DNA of 38,228 nt from Nocardioides antri (lineage in GTDB: Bacteria > Actinomycetota > Actinomycetes > Propionibacteriales > Nocardioidaceae): positions 1 to 38,228 of the forward strand of contig NZ_VUJW01000016.1 of the NCBI RefSeq assembly GCF_008373765.1, in the 5' to 3' direction. This document shows, one piece after another, positions 32,401 to 38,228 of the stretch (the first letter of the stretch is position 1; each line of letters starts with the position of its first letter). The notes below the pieces were generated by a model. The model was not told the origin of the DNA. It ran no database searches and saw nothing but the letters and a program-made list of their open reading frames with translations. The position numbers and the translations under genes were made by a program.

Positions 32401-33148
32401 CGGCGGCGGCGGGATCGACACGGCGTCGTACGTCAACCGGGCAACCGCCGTGAACGTCACCCTCGACGTGACCGCCAACGACGGCGGCACGGGTGAGGGC
32501 GACCGGGTCGCCAGCAACGTCGAGGACGTGACCGGCGGTGCCGGCAACGACACGATCGTCGGCAGTGGCAGCGCCAACGTGATCAAGGGCGGCGGCGGCA
32601 ACGACACCCTGAGCGGTGCCGCCGGCGACGACGAGCTCGAGGGCGGCGGCGGCAACGACACCCTGCGTGGTGTCGGCGGCCTCGACCGGATCGACGGCGG
32701 CCTGGGTGACGACACCATCGACGAGGGTCCGTCCAACAACGGCGCGGACGACATCTTCGGCGGTGCCGGGACCGACAAGATCACCTACGCAGCCCGGACG
32801 GGCGGCGTGACGATCCTGCTCAACGGCGACCCGACCTCCGGGGCCGCGGGCGAGCTCGACCTGCTGATGGGGTTCGAGGTGGCGCTCGGAGGCTCGAGCG
32901 GCGACGACATCTTCGGTCACACCGCGGCTGACGAGCTGTTCGGCAACGGCGGCGCCGACAAGGTCATCGGCAACGGCAACAACGACCGGGTGATCGGCGG
33001 CGCGGGAGCCGACGAGCTGGCCGGTGGAGCCGGTGACGACTGGCTCAACTCGAGGGACACCGTGAACGGCAACGATGACGTCAACGGCGGCATCGGCACC
33101 GACACGGCGGTCACGGATCCGGGCGACACGGTCACGAACGTGCCGTAG
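29477..33148 (+). CDS. Secreted HExxH metalloprotease with C-terminal RTX calcium repeats
   Basis: A 1223-residue exported protein. The N-terminus has a twin-basic n-region, hydrophobic core (AASLLTVAAVAMVPAFTSPAVG) and a likely cleavage near residue 36. A beta-rich domain (about 60-180) precedes a beta-strand/linker region, then the zinc motif H426-E-G-A-H430 with a probable third ligand in E464-G-W-A-E468. Later parts hold Ig-like strands (about 780-900) and, from about 905, hemolysin-type nonapeptides such as GGNGNDVL, GGGGNDTL and GGAGDDWLN. RTX repeats fold on binding extracellular Ca2+. No type I secretion genes are nearby, so Sec export followed by Ca2+-driven folding is inferred. AGGAG precedes the ATG. 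Confidence 0.85.
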   Translation: MSAPFTPRRRTQRVAASLLTVAAVAMVPAFTSPAVGQPDPSGPRDKGRPQQASPARPPAPDCDLNQGAHHRDEFATCTNLVVSFGSTPDVGASTAVDVAVTSVADLEDATLTLLVNDRFSLGGTAGFSEAGNRPSGVGPMKTLSRTVSLTADETSHFTFQVRGARRGVGVVQARLNTAGGMFDAGGEASAQLGAPREADSGLPTTRVPRDARIAGGAPSHLPVAKAPLRGAEDGLSPNAPNASCATGGWFYVNEAGATVGAMNFQVEVWDDDSSSGDDLLVEGVTGGGGAYNFCFESTDGEGGGQEVYVKFISANSAWRVRDTAGGNNNYVWQTGNINLADPGTANFGNLQSGDAATHRAVHAFDGLNSLWLWHSGVNGFLDNPGQNRQMVLNWTPTSTDGTYYSLEGNDIHLAAADPDADHVTIHEGAHALMDAIFNDDYPPFPNCNPHSIFGPSSTGCAWTEGWAEWVPARVLNDPFFRFPGGGAVDLESPSWGSFTSAFGDSTEGRVAGALIDLSDSANDSFWDRHGEGGGGAASEEIYTTNLTGVSDTMAEFFLTDRPGEGDTGYFARASLFQNTIDYTHRDPLVSQQELTRPSLASTPNPHNYSYTATSPFWGGVAIRPPSGSDYDLRLWENEGLSSLLDTSAAASGVDYVLVDGNHRTGTFFPQAFLFSGSGGSYQVEEYTGGSSVGSGGTAGSFGSGDVIRPYDAFVTGGETNYIRVVPSGGLDVAVFAHDSDGSVGDAVQDRFEADASGSSGGAGAPESLTYSSPDSDWTGIVVVNNGGSGTYTVYRDTAGPSSPSVLIDGGNTGTYDSNVDLTLSAVAGATSVEDMQISTDGVFDSEPWQAYSTSATATLPTGFGTRTVSVRYRNAAGAISAVATDTIDVLATPTCEGLTATVAGFGNVSGTAGADVIVGSSGPDSISGLGGNDVICGLGGDDTIGDGPGGDDVYGGNGNDVLNQIATIDAGDVLDGGGGIDTASYVNRATAVNVTLDVTANDGGTGEGDRVASNVEDVTGGAGNDTIVGSGSANVIKGGGGNDTLSGAAGDDELEGGGGNDTLRGVGGLDRIDGGLGDDTIDEGPSNNGADDIFGGAGTDKITYAARTGGVTILLNGDPTSGAAGELDLLMGFEVALGGSSGDDIFGHTAADELFGNGGADKVIGNGNNDRVIGGAGADELAGGAGDDWLNSRDTVNGNDDVNGGIGTDTAVTDPGDTVTNVP

Positions 33149-33161
33149 CCCGGGGGATAGC

Positions 33162-33193
33162 GCCGGCCCGGCAGGGACGCCTGCCGGGCCGGC
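33162..33193. terminator. Bidirectional terminator hairpin
   Basis: A perfect 14-base stem, GCCGGCCCGGCAGG and its complement, around the loop GACG, placed between two convergent genes (protease stop at 33148, regulator stop at 33211). It is the strongest hairpin seen in the window and is probably used on both strands. Confidence 0.85.
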
Positions 33194-33210
33194 CTGCGCC
33201 CGGGGTCGGG

Positions 33211-35994
33211 TCAGGGTTGCGACAGGAGACCGTTCCTCGCCAGCCGCACCGCCGTCTCGAGCTCGAGCGCAGCCCCGCGCTCCTCCGCAACCCGGCGCGC
33301 CTCGGCGGGAAGGGCGTCGACCGCGGCGCCCGTGCGGGCCTCGCGGAGGGCGAGGTCGGCCGGCACCAGGACCGACCCCTCGGCGGCGTACGCGCGGTCG
33401 ATCGCGGCGAGCAGGGTGGCGGCCAGCGCAGGCTGGCCGCGGTGCACCGCGAGCGCGGCACAGGTCTCGAGGGCCTCCATCAGCCGGTAGGCCTGATGGT
33501 CGAGCTCGAGCATCGTGTCGATCGCGGACCGGAGCCAGTTCTCGGCCGCGTCGACGTCGCCCTCGAGCAAGGAGATGTCCGCAAGCAGCAGCTCGGCGTT
33601 CGACATCTCGTGCGGGTCGTCGGCGGCGATCGTCCGCACCTCGTCGAGGCACGCGCGCGCCGTCGCCGGGTCTCCGAGCTGGAACGCGTTCCGCGCGCGG
33701 TTCGACAGCGGGATCGCCAGCGAGAGCCCCCCGAGCTCGCGGCGCATCGCGATGCTCTCGTCCATCAGCGGGGCTGCCTCCTCGAGCCGTCCGGCGTCGT
33801 GGAGGATTCCCGCGAGCGAGTTGAGCGCCCGCGCCGCCCACGGCAGGTCGTCCGCCTCCGTGAGCAGGTCGTAGGCCCGACGGCAGTGCTCGATCGCCTC
33901 GTCGGTCAGTCCCTGCTCACCGCGGCAGATCGCCAGGGCGTACGACGTCCGGCCGCGCAGGTGCGGGTCCGCGTCGGGGGCGAGCGCCAGGGCGCGGGGC
34001 AGCCACTCGACGTCCTCGCTGCCGGGACCGACGTGGTAGAGGAAGCGGCCGAAGGTCCCGGCCAGGACCAGCAGGCGCTCCCCCGGCGGAGAGTCCGACG
34101 CAGCCGTCTCCGCGAGGCGCGCCACCGCCGCGCGGAGGTTGGCCCGTTCCGGCTCCAGCAGGCGCACCCACGCGTGCATCTTGAGCCGGCCGTCGGTCGA
34201 CGTCACGAACTCGCGATACCACTCGGCGTGGCGGTCCGCGACCTCGTCGCGCTCGTCGCCGAGCAGCTCGACGGCGTACTCGCGCAGCGTCTCGAGCATC
34301 CGGTAGCGCCCGTCGCCGACGTTGATGACCAGGCTCGCCCGCACGAGGGCGGTGAGGTCGGCCGCGGTGACGTCGGCGACCGCGGCGGCGGCCTCCGCCG
34401 TGAACCCGCCGTCGAACACTCCGAGCCGGGCGAACCGCGGGCGGAGCTCGTCGGAGAGGAGGGCCACGCTCCAGGCGATCGCGTCGCGCAGCGTGCGCTG
34501 ACGGGAGGTGCGGTCGCGCGGGCCGTCGGTCGCCAGGTCGAGCGCCTGACGGGCCGCCAGCTGCTTGCGGAGGACGTCGAGCGGCACCTCGTCCGCCCGG
34601 GCGGCGACGAGCTCGATCGCCAGGGGGATCCGGTCGAGCTGGTCGCAGAGCTCGGCCACGGTCGCCTCCGGTGCCTCGAACCGGTGGTCGACCGCCCGGG
34701 CCCGCTCGACGAAGAGGGGGACCGCGTCGCTCGGGGCCAGCGGGCTCAGCGGCACCACGCGCTCGCCGTACAACCGGAGCCGGACCCGGCTGGTCACCAG
34801 CACGCGCAGGCCCGGTGCGGCGGCCAGCAGGTCCGACACGACGGTCGCGGCGTCCTCGACCTGCTCGAAGTTGTCGAGGACGAGCATCAGGCGCTGGTCA
34901 CGGAGGTGGGCCGCGAGCGCGACGGCGAGGTCGGTGCCGGCCACCTCGACGTCGAGCACGCCGGCGATCGCGTCGGCCACCAGCCGCGGGTCGTGGAGGG
35001 CGTCGAGCGGGACGAACCAGACACCGTCGGGATGGTCGGCGGCGAGGCCGTGGGCGACGGCGATGCCGAGCCGGGTCTTGCCGATGCCACCGGGGCCGGT
35101 GACGGTGACCAGCCGGTTGTCGGGCTCGCGCAGCAGGGCGGTGACGGCGGCGATCTCCTCCTCGCGCCCGACCAGGGACGTCACCGGCGCGGGGAGATGA
35201 CGGCGGGCCCGCAGCTCGACGTCCTCCACCCGCAGCGCCTCGTCGTCGGCGAGGATCGCCGCCTGCAGCCGCTGGAGGTCCTCGCCGGGGTCCAGGCCGG
35301 TCTCGTCGGCCTTGATCTCCCGGCCGGCCGCGAAGACCGCGAGCGCGTCGGCCTGGCGGTCACTGCGGTGGAGGGCGAGCATCAGGTGCCCGCGCAGCTC
35401 CTCGTTGAGCGGGTGCTGCTCGACCAGCGGCTCCAGCCACGGCACCAGCTCCCGGTGGCGGCCGAGCGCGAGGAGGGCCCGGGCACGGACCGCCGCAGCG
35501 GCCAGGCGCTCGGCCTGGAGCGCCACGGTGAGCGGGCCGGCCAGCGGCAGGTCGGCCAGGTCCTGCCAGGGCTCGCCCCGCCACAGCGCGAGCGCCTCGT
35601 CGACCTGCGCGGCCGCGCGCTCCGGGTCGGGCTCGGCGCTCGCCGACCGCACCAGCCTGCTGAACCGGACGGCGTCGACCTCGACGCCGTCCGCCGCGAG
35701 GCGGTAGGCCCGGCCCTCGGTGACCAGGCGGTCGCCGTACTCACCCAGCGCGGAGCGCAGCGACGACACGTAGACCTGCAGGCTGCGCAGCGGGTTCGCC
35801 GGGCCGGCGTCGCCCCAGATCTCCTCGACGAGCCGCTCGACGGTGACCGCGGCGGGCGCGAGGGCGGCCAGAACGCCGAGGACGGCCCGCTGCTTGCGCG
35901 GGCCCAGGTCGACGGGGACGCCGTAGACGGTGGCCTCCAGCGGGCCGAGCACGGCGATCCGCAGGCCCTGCGTGGCGTCCTTCCCGCTCTCCAC
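33211..35994 (-). CDS. AfsR/SARP-like regulator: winged helix, BTAD, NB-ARC ATPase, TPR
   Basis: A 927-residue regulator. Residues about 8-100 are an OmpR-type winged helix (RIAVLGPLEATVYG...GPRKQRAVLGVLAAL...NPLRSLQVYVSSLRSAL), about 105-255 the BTAD helical domain, and about 275-560 a STAND/NB-ARC ATPase with Walker A GPGGIGKTRLG near 299 and Walker B LMLVLDNFEQV. TPR-like repeats fill the C-terminus. The frame is open far upstream and across the divergent LuxR gene, but the GTG at 35994 places the DNA-binding domain at the N-terminus as in AfsR-type proteins. Such proteins activate specialised metabolism genes. Direct repeats upstream may be its own site. Confidence 0.85.
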   Translation of the reverse strand: MESGKDATQGLRIAVLGPLEATVYGVPVDLGPRKQRAVLGVLAALAPAAVTVERLVEEIWGDAGPANPLRSLQVYVSSLRSALGEYGDRLVTEGRAYRLAADGVEVDAVRFSRLVRSASAEPDPERAAAQVDEALALWRGEPWQDLADLPLAGPLTVALQAERLAAAAVRARALLALGRHRELVPWLEPLVEQHPLNEELRGHLMLALHRSDRQADALAVFAAGREIKADETGLDPGEDLQRLQAAILADDEALRVEDVELRARRHLPAPVTSLVGREEEIAAVTALLREPDNRLVTVTGPGGIGKTRLGIAVAHGLAADHPDGVWFVPLDALHDPRLVADAIAGVLDVEVAGTDLAVALAAHLRDQRLMLVLDNFEQVEDAATVVSDLLAAAPGLRVLVTSRVRLRLYGERVVPLSPLAPSDAVPLFVERARAVDHRFEAPEATVAELCDQLDRIPLAIELVAARADEVPLDVLRKQLAARQALDLATDGPRDRTSRQRTLRDAIAWSVALLSDELRPRFARLGVFDGGFTAEAAAAVADVTAADLTALVRASLVINVGDGRYRMLETLREYAVELLGDERDEVADRHAEWYREFVTSTDGRLKMHAWVRLLEPERANLRAAVARLAETAASDSPPGERLLVLAGTFGRFLYHVGPGSEDVEWLPRALALAPDADPHLRGRTSYALAICRGEQGLTDEAIEHCRRAYDLLTEADDLPWAARALNSLAGILHDAGRLEEAAPLMDESIAMRRELGGLSLAIPLSNRARNAFQLGDPATARACLDEVRTIAADDPHEMSNAELLLADISLLEGDVDAAENWLRSAIDTMLELDHQAYRLMEALETCAALAVHRGQPALAATLLAAIDRAYAAEGSVLVPADLALREARTGAAVDALPAEARRVAEERGAALELETAVRLARNGLLSQP

Positions 35995-36022
35995 CCAGGG
36001 AGTGTCCCGCAGGTAAACGACC

Positions 36023-36042
36023 GAATTGAGTGGAATTTGAGG
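36023..36042. promoter_or_regulatory. Direct repeat GAATTGAGTG/GAATTTGAGG between divergent regulators
   Basis: Two GAATT words ten bases apart, each followed by a TGAG/GAG word, in the 112-base gap between the BTAD regulator and the LuxR-type gene. SARP/AfsR winged helices bind short direct repeats spaced by about one helical turn, so this is a candidate autoregulatory site. The local A/T content is far above background. Confidence 0.4.
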
Positions 36043-36048
36043 ACTCGT

Positions 36049-36061
36049 GGAGAGGCTCTCC
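36049..36061. promoter_or_regulatory. 13-bp palindrome GGAGAG-G-CTCTCC
   Basis: A perfect six-base inverted repeat around one base, about 46 bases before the ATG of the LuxR-type gene and next to the direct repeats. Candidate operator, possibly for the dimeric LuxR-type protein it precedes. Confidence 0.4.
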
Positions 36062-36106
36062 TGGCAAGCCCACCCGAGGGCGCCCAGATCGAGAGGAACC
36101 ACCGCG

Positions 36107-36544
36107 ATGACCGCCATGGCCCACCCGCGCAGGACCCGGCTCGAGCCGCCGATGCCCGGCTCCCGCCCCGTTGCGCCGCGCGCGCTCCCGCCCGGCCGCC
36201 GCGTGCAGCTCCGGTCGGTCCCGCTGCCCTCGGGCCGGCCGACCGCCGCGGCCGCTCCGATGCCGGCACCGACGCCGGCACCGATGCCGATGGCCCGGCC
36301 GGGGTGGCTCGACCACATCTCCCGCCGTGAGGCCGAGGTGCTGCGGTACGTCGCCCGCGGCCTTTCCAACGCCGAGATCGGCGCGGAGCTCTTCATCTCC
36401 CTCCCGACCGTCAAGTCGCACGTCGCGCGCCTCCTCGCCAAGCTCGGCGCCCGGGACCGGGTCCAGCTGGTCGTGATGGCCTACGAGTCCGGCTTCGTCC
36501 TCCCCGGTCACCTCGTCCGCGCCCCCGCCCGGCCCGTGGCCTGA
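36107..36544 (+). CDS. Small LuxR-type DNA-binding protein with a Pro/Ala/Met-rich N-terminus
   Basis: A 145-residue protein. The C-terminal 70 residues are a LuxR/GerE helix-turn-helix (ISRREAEVLRYVARGLSNAEIGAELFISLPTVKSHVARLLAKLGARDRVQLV), intact at all hallmark positions. The N-terminal 65 residues are disordered and low-complexity (APMPAPTPAPMPMARPG). GAGAGGA at 36091-36097 supports the ATG at 36107 over a GTG at 36047. It is divergent from the BTAD/NB-ARC regulator, a pairing that suggests a shared circuit. It has no sensory domain. Confidence 0.85.
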   Translation: MTAMAHPRRTRLEPPMPGSRPVAPRALPPGRRVQLRSVPLPSGRPTAAAAPMPAPTPAPMPMARPGWLDHISRREAEVLRYVARGLSNAEIGAELFISLPTVKSHVARLLAKLGARDRVQLVVMAYESGFVLPGHLVRAPARPVA

Positions 36545-36547
36545 GGC

Positions 36548-37468
36548 TCAGGCCAGGAGGGCGGCGATCACGACCGCTGCCGGCGCCGCGCACACGGTGC
36601 TGACGAAGATGGCGTCCCGCGCGAGCAGGGTCCCCCGCTCGTAGCGGGTCGCCACCACGAACACGTTCTGCGCCGTCGGCAGCGACGCCAGAAGGGTGAC
36701 GGCGAAGAGGTCGGCACCGTCCATGCCGAGCAGGAACCGCCCGGCGCCGTACGCCGCCAGCGGCTGGAGCACCATCTTCAACCCGACGACGGTGACCAGC
36801 GCCCGCGGCCGGACGCCGCGCCCGGGCAGCGGGCCGAGGCGCAGCGCGACGCCGTACGCGATGAGCATCGCGGGCACTGCCATCCCGCCGACCAGCGCCA
36901 GCGGGTCGTGGACCGGCTGCGGCAGCGTCGTGTCCGTCGCCGCGAGGAGGACGCCGATCCCGGTGCCGATCGTGAGCGGGTTCGTGACCGGGCGGGTGAG
37001 GATCTTCCGCACCGGCATCCGGCCGGGGCTGCGGTCGACGTCGAGCAGCGTGAGCGCGAGCGGCTGGAGGACGAGCAGCTGGAGCAGGAGCGTCGGCGCG
37101 ACGAGGGCCGCGTCACCGAGTGCGTACGCCGCGACGGGGATGCCGAGGTTGCCCGCGTTGACGTACGCCGAGCAGAGGCTTGCCACCACGGTCGACCCGA
37201 GGTCCCATCCCCGCTTGACCGCGACGGCGGTGATCGCGAGGACCGCAGCGGCGACGCCGGCGATGGTCGCGACCAGGTGGGTGGAGAACACCTCGGCCGG
37301 GTCGGAGTCGGCGAGCACGATCACGAGCAGGGCGGGGCTGGCGACGTAGAACGCCAGCAGTGACAGGGTCCGCTGGCCCTTCGCGTCGACGAGCTTGACG
37401 TGGCCGACCAGGATCCCGAGCCCGACCACCGCCGCGATCGTCGCGAACCCGCCGAGCACACCTCCCAC
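36548..37468 (-). CDS. AEC family transporter
   Basis: A 306-residue membrane protein of the auxin efflux carrier (AEC) family with about ten spans in two inverted halves. The first half has LSLLAFYVASPALLVIVLADSD and SAYVNAGNLGIPVAAYALGD, the second NPLTIGTGIGVLL and LLASLPTAQNVFVVATRYERG, both family hallmarks (the NAGNLG and PTAQN unwound-helix motifs). Bacterial members export or import small organic acids; the substrate is unknown. It starts with GTG twelve bases after the DksA-type gene, so they form an operon. Confidence 0.88.
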   Translation of the reverse strand: MGGVLGGFATIAAVVGLGILVGHVKLVDAKGQRTLSLLAFYVASPALLVIVLADSDPAEVFSTHLVATIAGVAAAVLAITAVAVKRGWDLGSTVVASLCSAYVNAGNLGIPVAAYALGDAALVAPTLLLQLLVLQPLALTLLDVDRSPGRMPVRKILTRPVTNPLTIGTGIGVLLAATDTTLPQPVHDPLALVGGMAVPAMLIAYGVALRLGPLPGRGVRPRALVTVVGLKMVLQPLAAYGAGRFLLGMDGADLFAVTLLASLPTAQNVFVVATRYERGTLLARDAIFVSTVCAAPAAVVIAALLA

Positions 37469-37480
37469 GCCTCGATCCCA

Positions 37481-37834
37481 TCACGAGCGGTCGGGCAGCC
37501 TCCTCCCGGCACACGTGATGCAGGTCCGTGCCAGCGGCCTGGCCTCGAGCCGGCCGTCCCCGATCGGCCCACCACAGCCCTCGCACGTGCCGTACGTGCC
37601 CGCCTTCAGCCTCGCCACGGCGGCGTCGAGCTCCACCAGGTGGTCTCGCGCCTGTCGGACGAGGGACCCGACCTGCGACCGCTCGAAGGCGATCGTCGCC
37701 CCCTCGGGGTCATGCTCGTCATCGGCGTTGGTGTCGCGCGAGGCCGCCACCATCGCGTCGAAGTCGTCGGTCAGGCTCGCCAGCCGCCGGATCGTCCGCT
37801 CACGCTCCGCCTCCAGACGACGCGCGTGGTCCAT
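37481..37834 (-). CDS. TraR/DksA-type C4 zinc finger protein
   Basis: A 117-residue protein: a helical coiled-coil hairpin (about 1-75) and a C4 zinc finger with C84, C87, C105 and C108 (CEGCGGPIGDGRLEARPLARTCITC). It lacks the paired aspartates at the coiled-coil tip in the exact DksA arrangement, though TDDFD and DTNADDEHDPEG are acidic there. DksA-type proteins bind the secondary channel of RNA polymerase; many actinobacterial members (RbpA is different) are of unknown role. Overall a transcription-related function is likely. Confidence 0.85.
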   Translation of the reverse strand: MDHARRLEAERERTIRRLASLTDDFDAMVAASRDTNADDEHDPEGATIAFERSQVGSLVRQARDHLVELDAAVARLKAGTYGTCEGCGGPIGDGRLEARPLARTCITCAGRRLPDRS

Positions 37835-37921
37835 GCCTTCACGATAGATCTCGCCGGCGACATCTCTCGGCGCTCCAACGCCCGCAATACCGCCCTGCGT
37901 GCGCGAAGCCCGACCGGCGGG

Positions 37922-38074
37922 TCAGGACGGGTCCGCCGACGGCTGGATCTCCGGCTCGGTGGGCGGCACCCCCGGGTCCTCCCCCGGTTCGGGCTCTGGC
38001 GTCGAGATCGGGCTCGGGTCGCCGCTCGGCACGACCTCGGGATCGGGGCTGGGTTCGGACGGCGTGGTGGTCAT
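37922..38074 (-). CDS. Small Pro/Glu/Ser/Asp-rich protein
   Basis: A 50-residue acidic, disordered protein, MTTTPSEPSPDPEVVPSGDP to its end in QPSADPS, with proline at almost every third position. Small proteins of this type are often annotated as hypothetical in Nocardioides-like genomes. No good Shine-Dalgarno is visible; the ATG at 38074 is the only start. No function can be assigned. It lies 87 bases upstream of the DksA-type gene on the same strand. Confidence 0.5.
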   Translation of the reverse strand: MTTTPSEPSPDPEVVPSGDPSPISTPEPEPGEDPGVPPTEPEIQPSADPS

Positions 38075-38168
38075 AGGTGCTCGGTACCCCAAGGGGCCGG
38101 GCTACACACCAGGGTCGCCCGGGAGCCCGACCGCTCAGCCGCGGGGCTGGTCGCCTCCGAGACCTACG

Positions 38169-38219
38169 GCTCAACGCCCGCTTTTGCCGCACCGAGTGCG
38201 CGCTCGTGCCGAGTTGAGC
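38169..38219. repeat. Compound palindromic element at the window end
   Basis: GCTCAAC (38169-38175) pairs with GTTGAGC (38213-38219), and within it CGCAC-CGA-GTGCG (38188-38200) forms an inner palindrome. No gene covers 38075-38228. It looks like another REP-type intergenic element, but I see only one copy in the window. Confidence 0.45.
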
Positions 38220-38228
38220 GCGCATCGA

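Noticed and set aside
32200-33148. Periodic GGC/GAC-rich DNA resembling a tandem repeat or CRISPR-like array
   Set aside because: The periodicity comes from the RTX nonapeptide codons; units are not identical and the frame is open.
31751-33841. Long minus-strand frame opposite the RTX region
   Set aside because: It is the complement of RTX repeats and crosses a strong terminator hairpin.
33217-36330. Very long plus-strand frame (over 1000 codons) opposite the AfsR-like regulator
   Set aside because: It is the complement of a clear multi-domain regulator; composition is Arg/Val/Glu-rich with no domain, a usual artefact of high GC.

Overview
The window is a dense stretch of high-GC actinobacterial chromosome. 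Strong G/C third-position bias, many GTG starts, translationally coupled ATGA/GTGA junctions, an MprAB-type two-component pair, a SigK/RskA pair and the palindromic intergenic repeats all point to Nocardioidaceae, most likely Nocardioides or a close relative. That assignment is inference from style and gene content. I see no rRNA, tRNA, CRISPR array, transposase or integrase.

Layout. 1-2614: a coupled four-gene run (end of a glycosyltransferase, a multi-span flippase-like protein, a RibD-C/DHFR-type reductase, a GTP cyclohydrolase II), which looks like part of a pathway to a modified flavin or pterin precursor. 2624-5413: NhaA antiporter, a small holin-superfamily membrane protein, a fructosamine kinase. 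5418-8181: an MprA/MprB-like two-component system plus a DUF3558-like lipoprotein. 8178-11970 (minus strand): a PhzE-like fused chorismate amidotransferase followed by pabA and pabB. 12021-13616: a YbdK-type carboxylate-amine ligase and a conserved unknown protein.

13613-20499 is the accessory region and the most interesting part. A TPR-CHAT protease diverges from a leaderless-secretion (cytosolic) subtilisin-like S8 protease. An ECF sigma factor coupled to a small beta-rich partner protein lies next to them, separated by a decayed AbiEi/DUF559-type gene. A small unknown protein and a stand-alone LuxR-type DNA-binding protein diverge from the sigma gene across a 25-bp dyad. I read it as a sigma-controlled two-protease module resembling prokaryotic conflict or regulated-death systems; that function is inference.

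20492-29331: HelD/HelR-type helicase, enoyl-CoA hydratase, sigK-rskA preceded by two copies of a CCATCC-N15-CCGAAC promoter, a tyrosine phosphatase, a YihY-family membrane protein, and a TetR regulator divergent from an acyl-CoA dehydrogenase with two operators between them. 29477-38228: a large secreted HExxH metalloprotease with RTX calcium repeats, a BTAD/NB-ARC/TPR regulator divergent from a second small LuxR protein, an AEC transporter with a DksA-type zinc finger protein, and a 50-residue Pro/Glu/Ser-rich protein.

Two window-wide themes stand out. First, short palindromic repeat elements sit in frame inside protein-coding genes (a lipoprotein signal peptide, pabB, the helicase) and contribute residues, reminiscent of Rickettsia palindromic elements. 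Second, convergent genes are packed so tightly that three pairs share one CTAG as both stop codons, and a fourth pair overlaps through TCAGCTGA.
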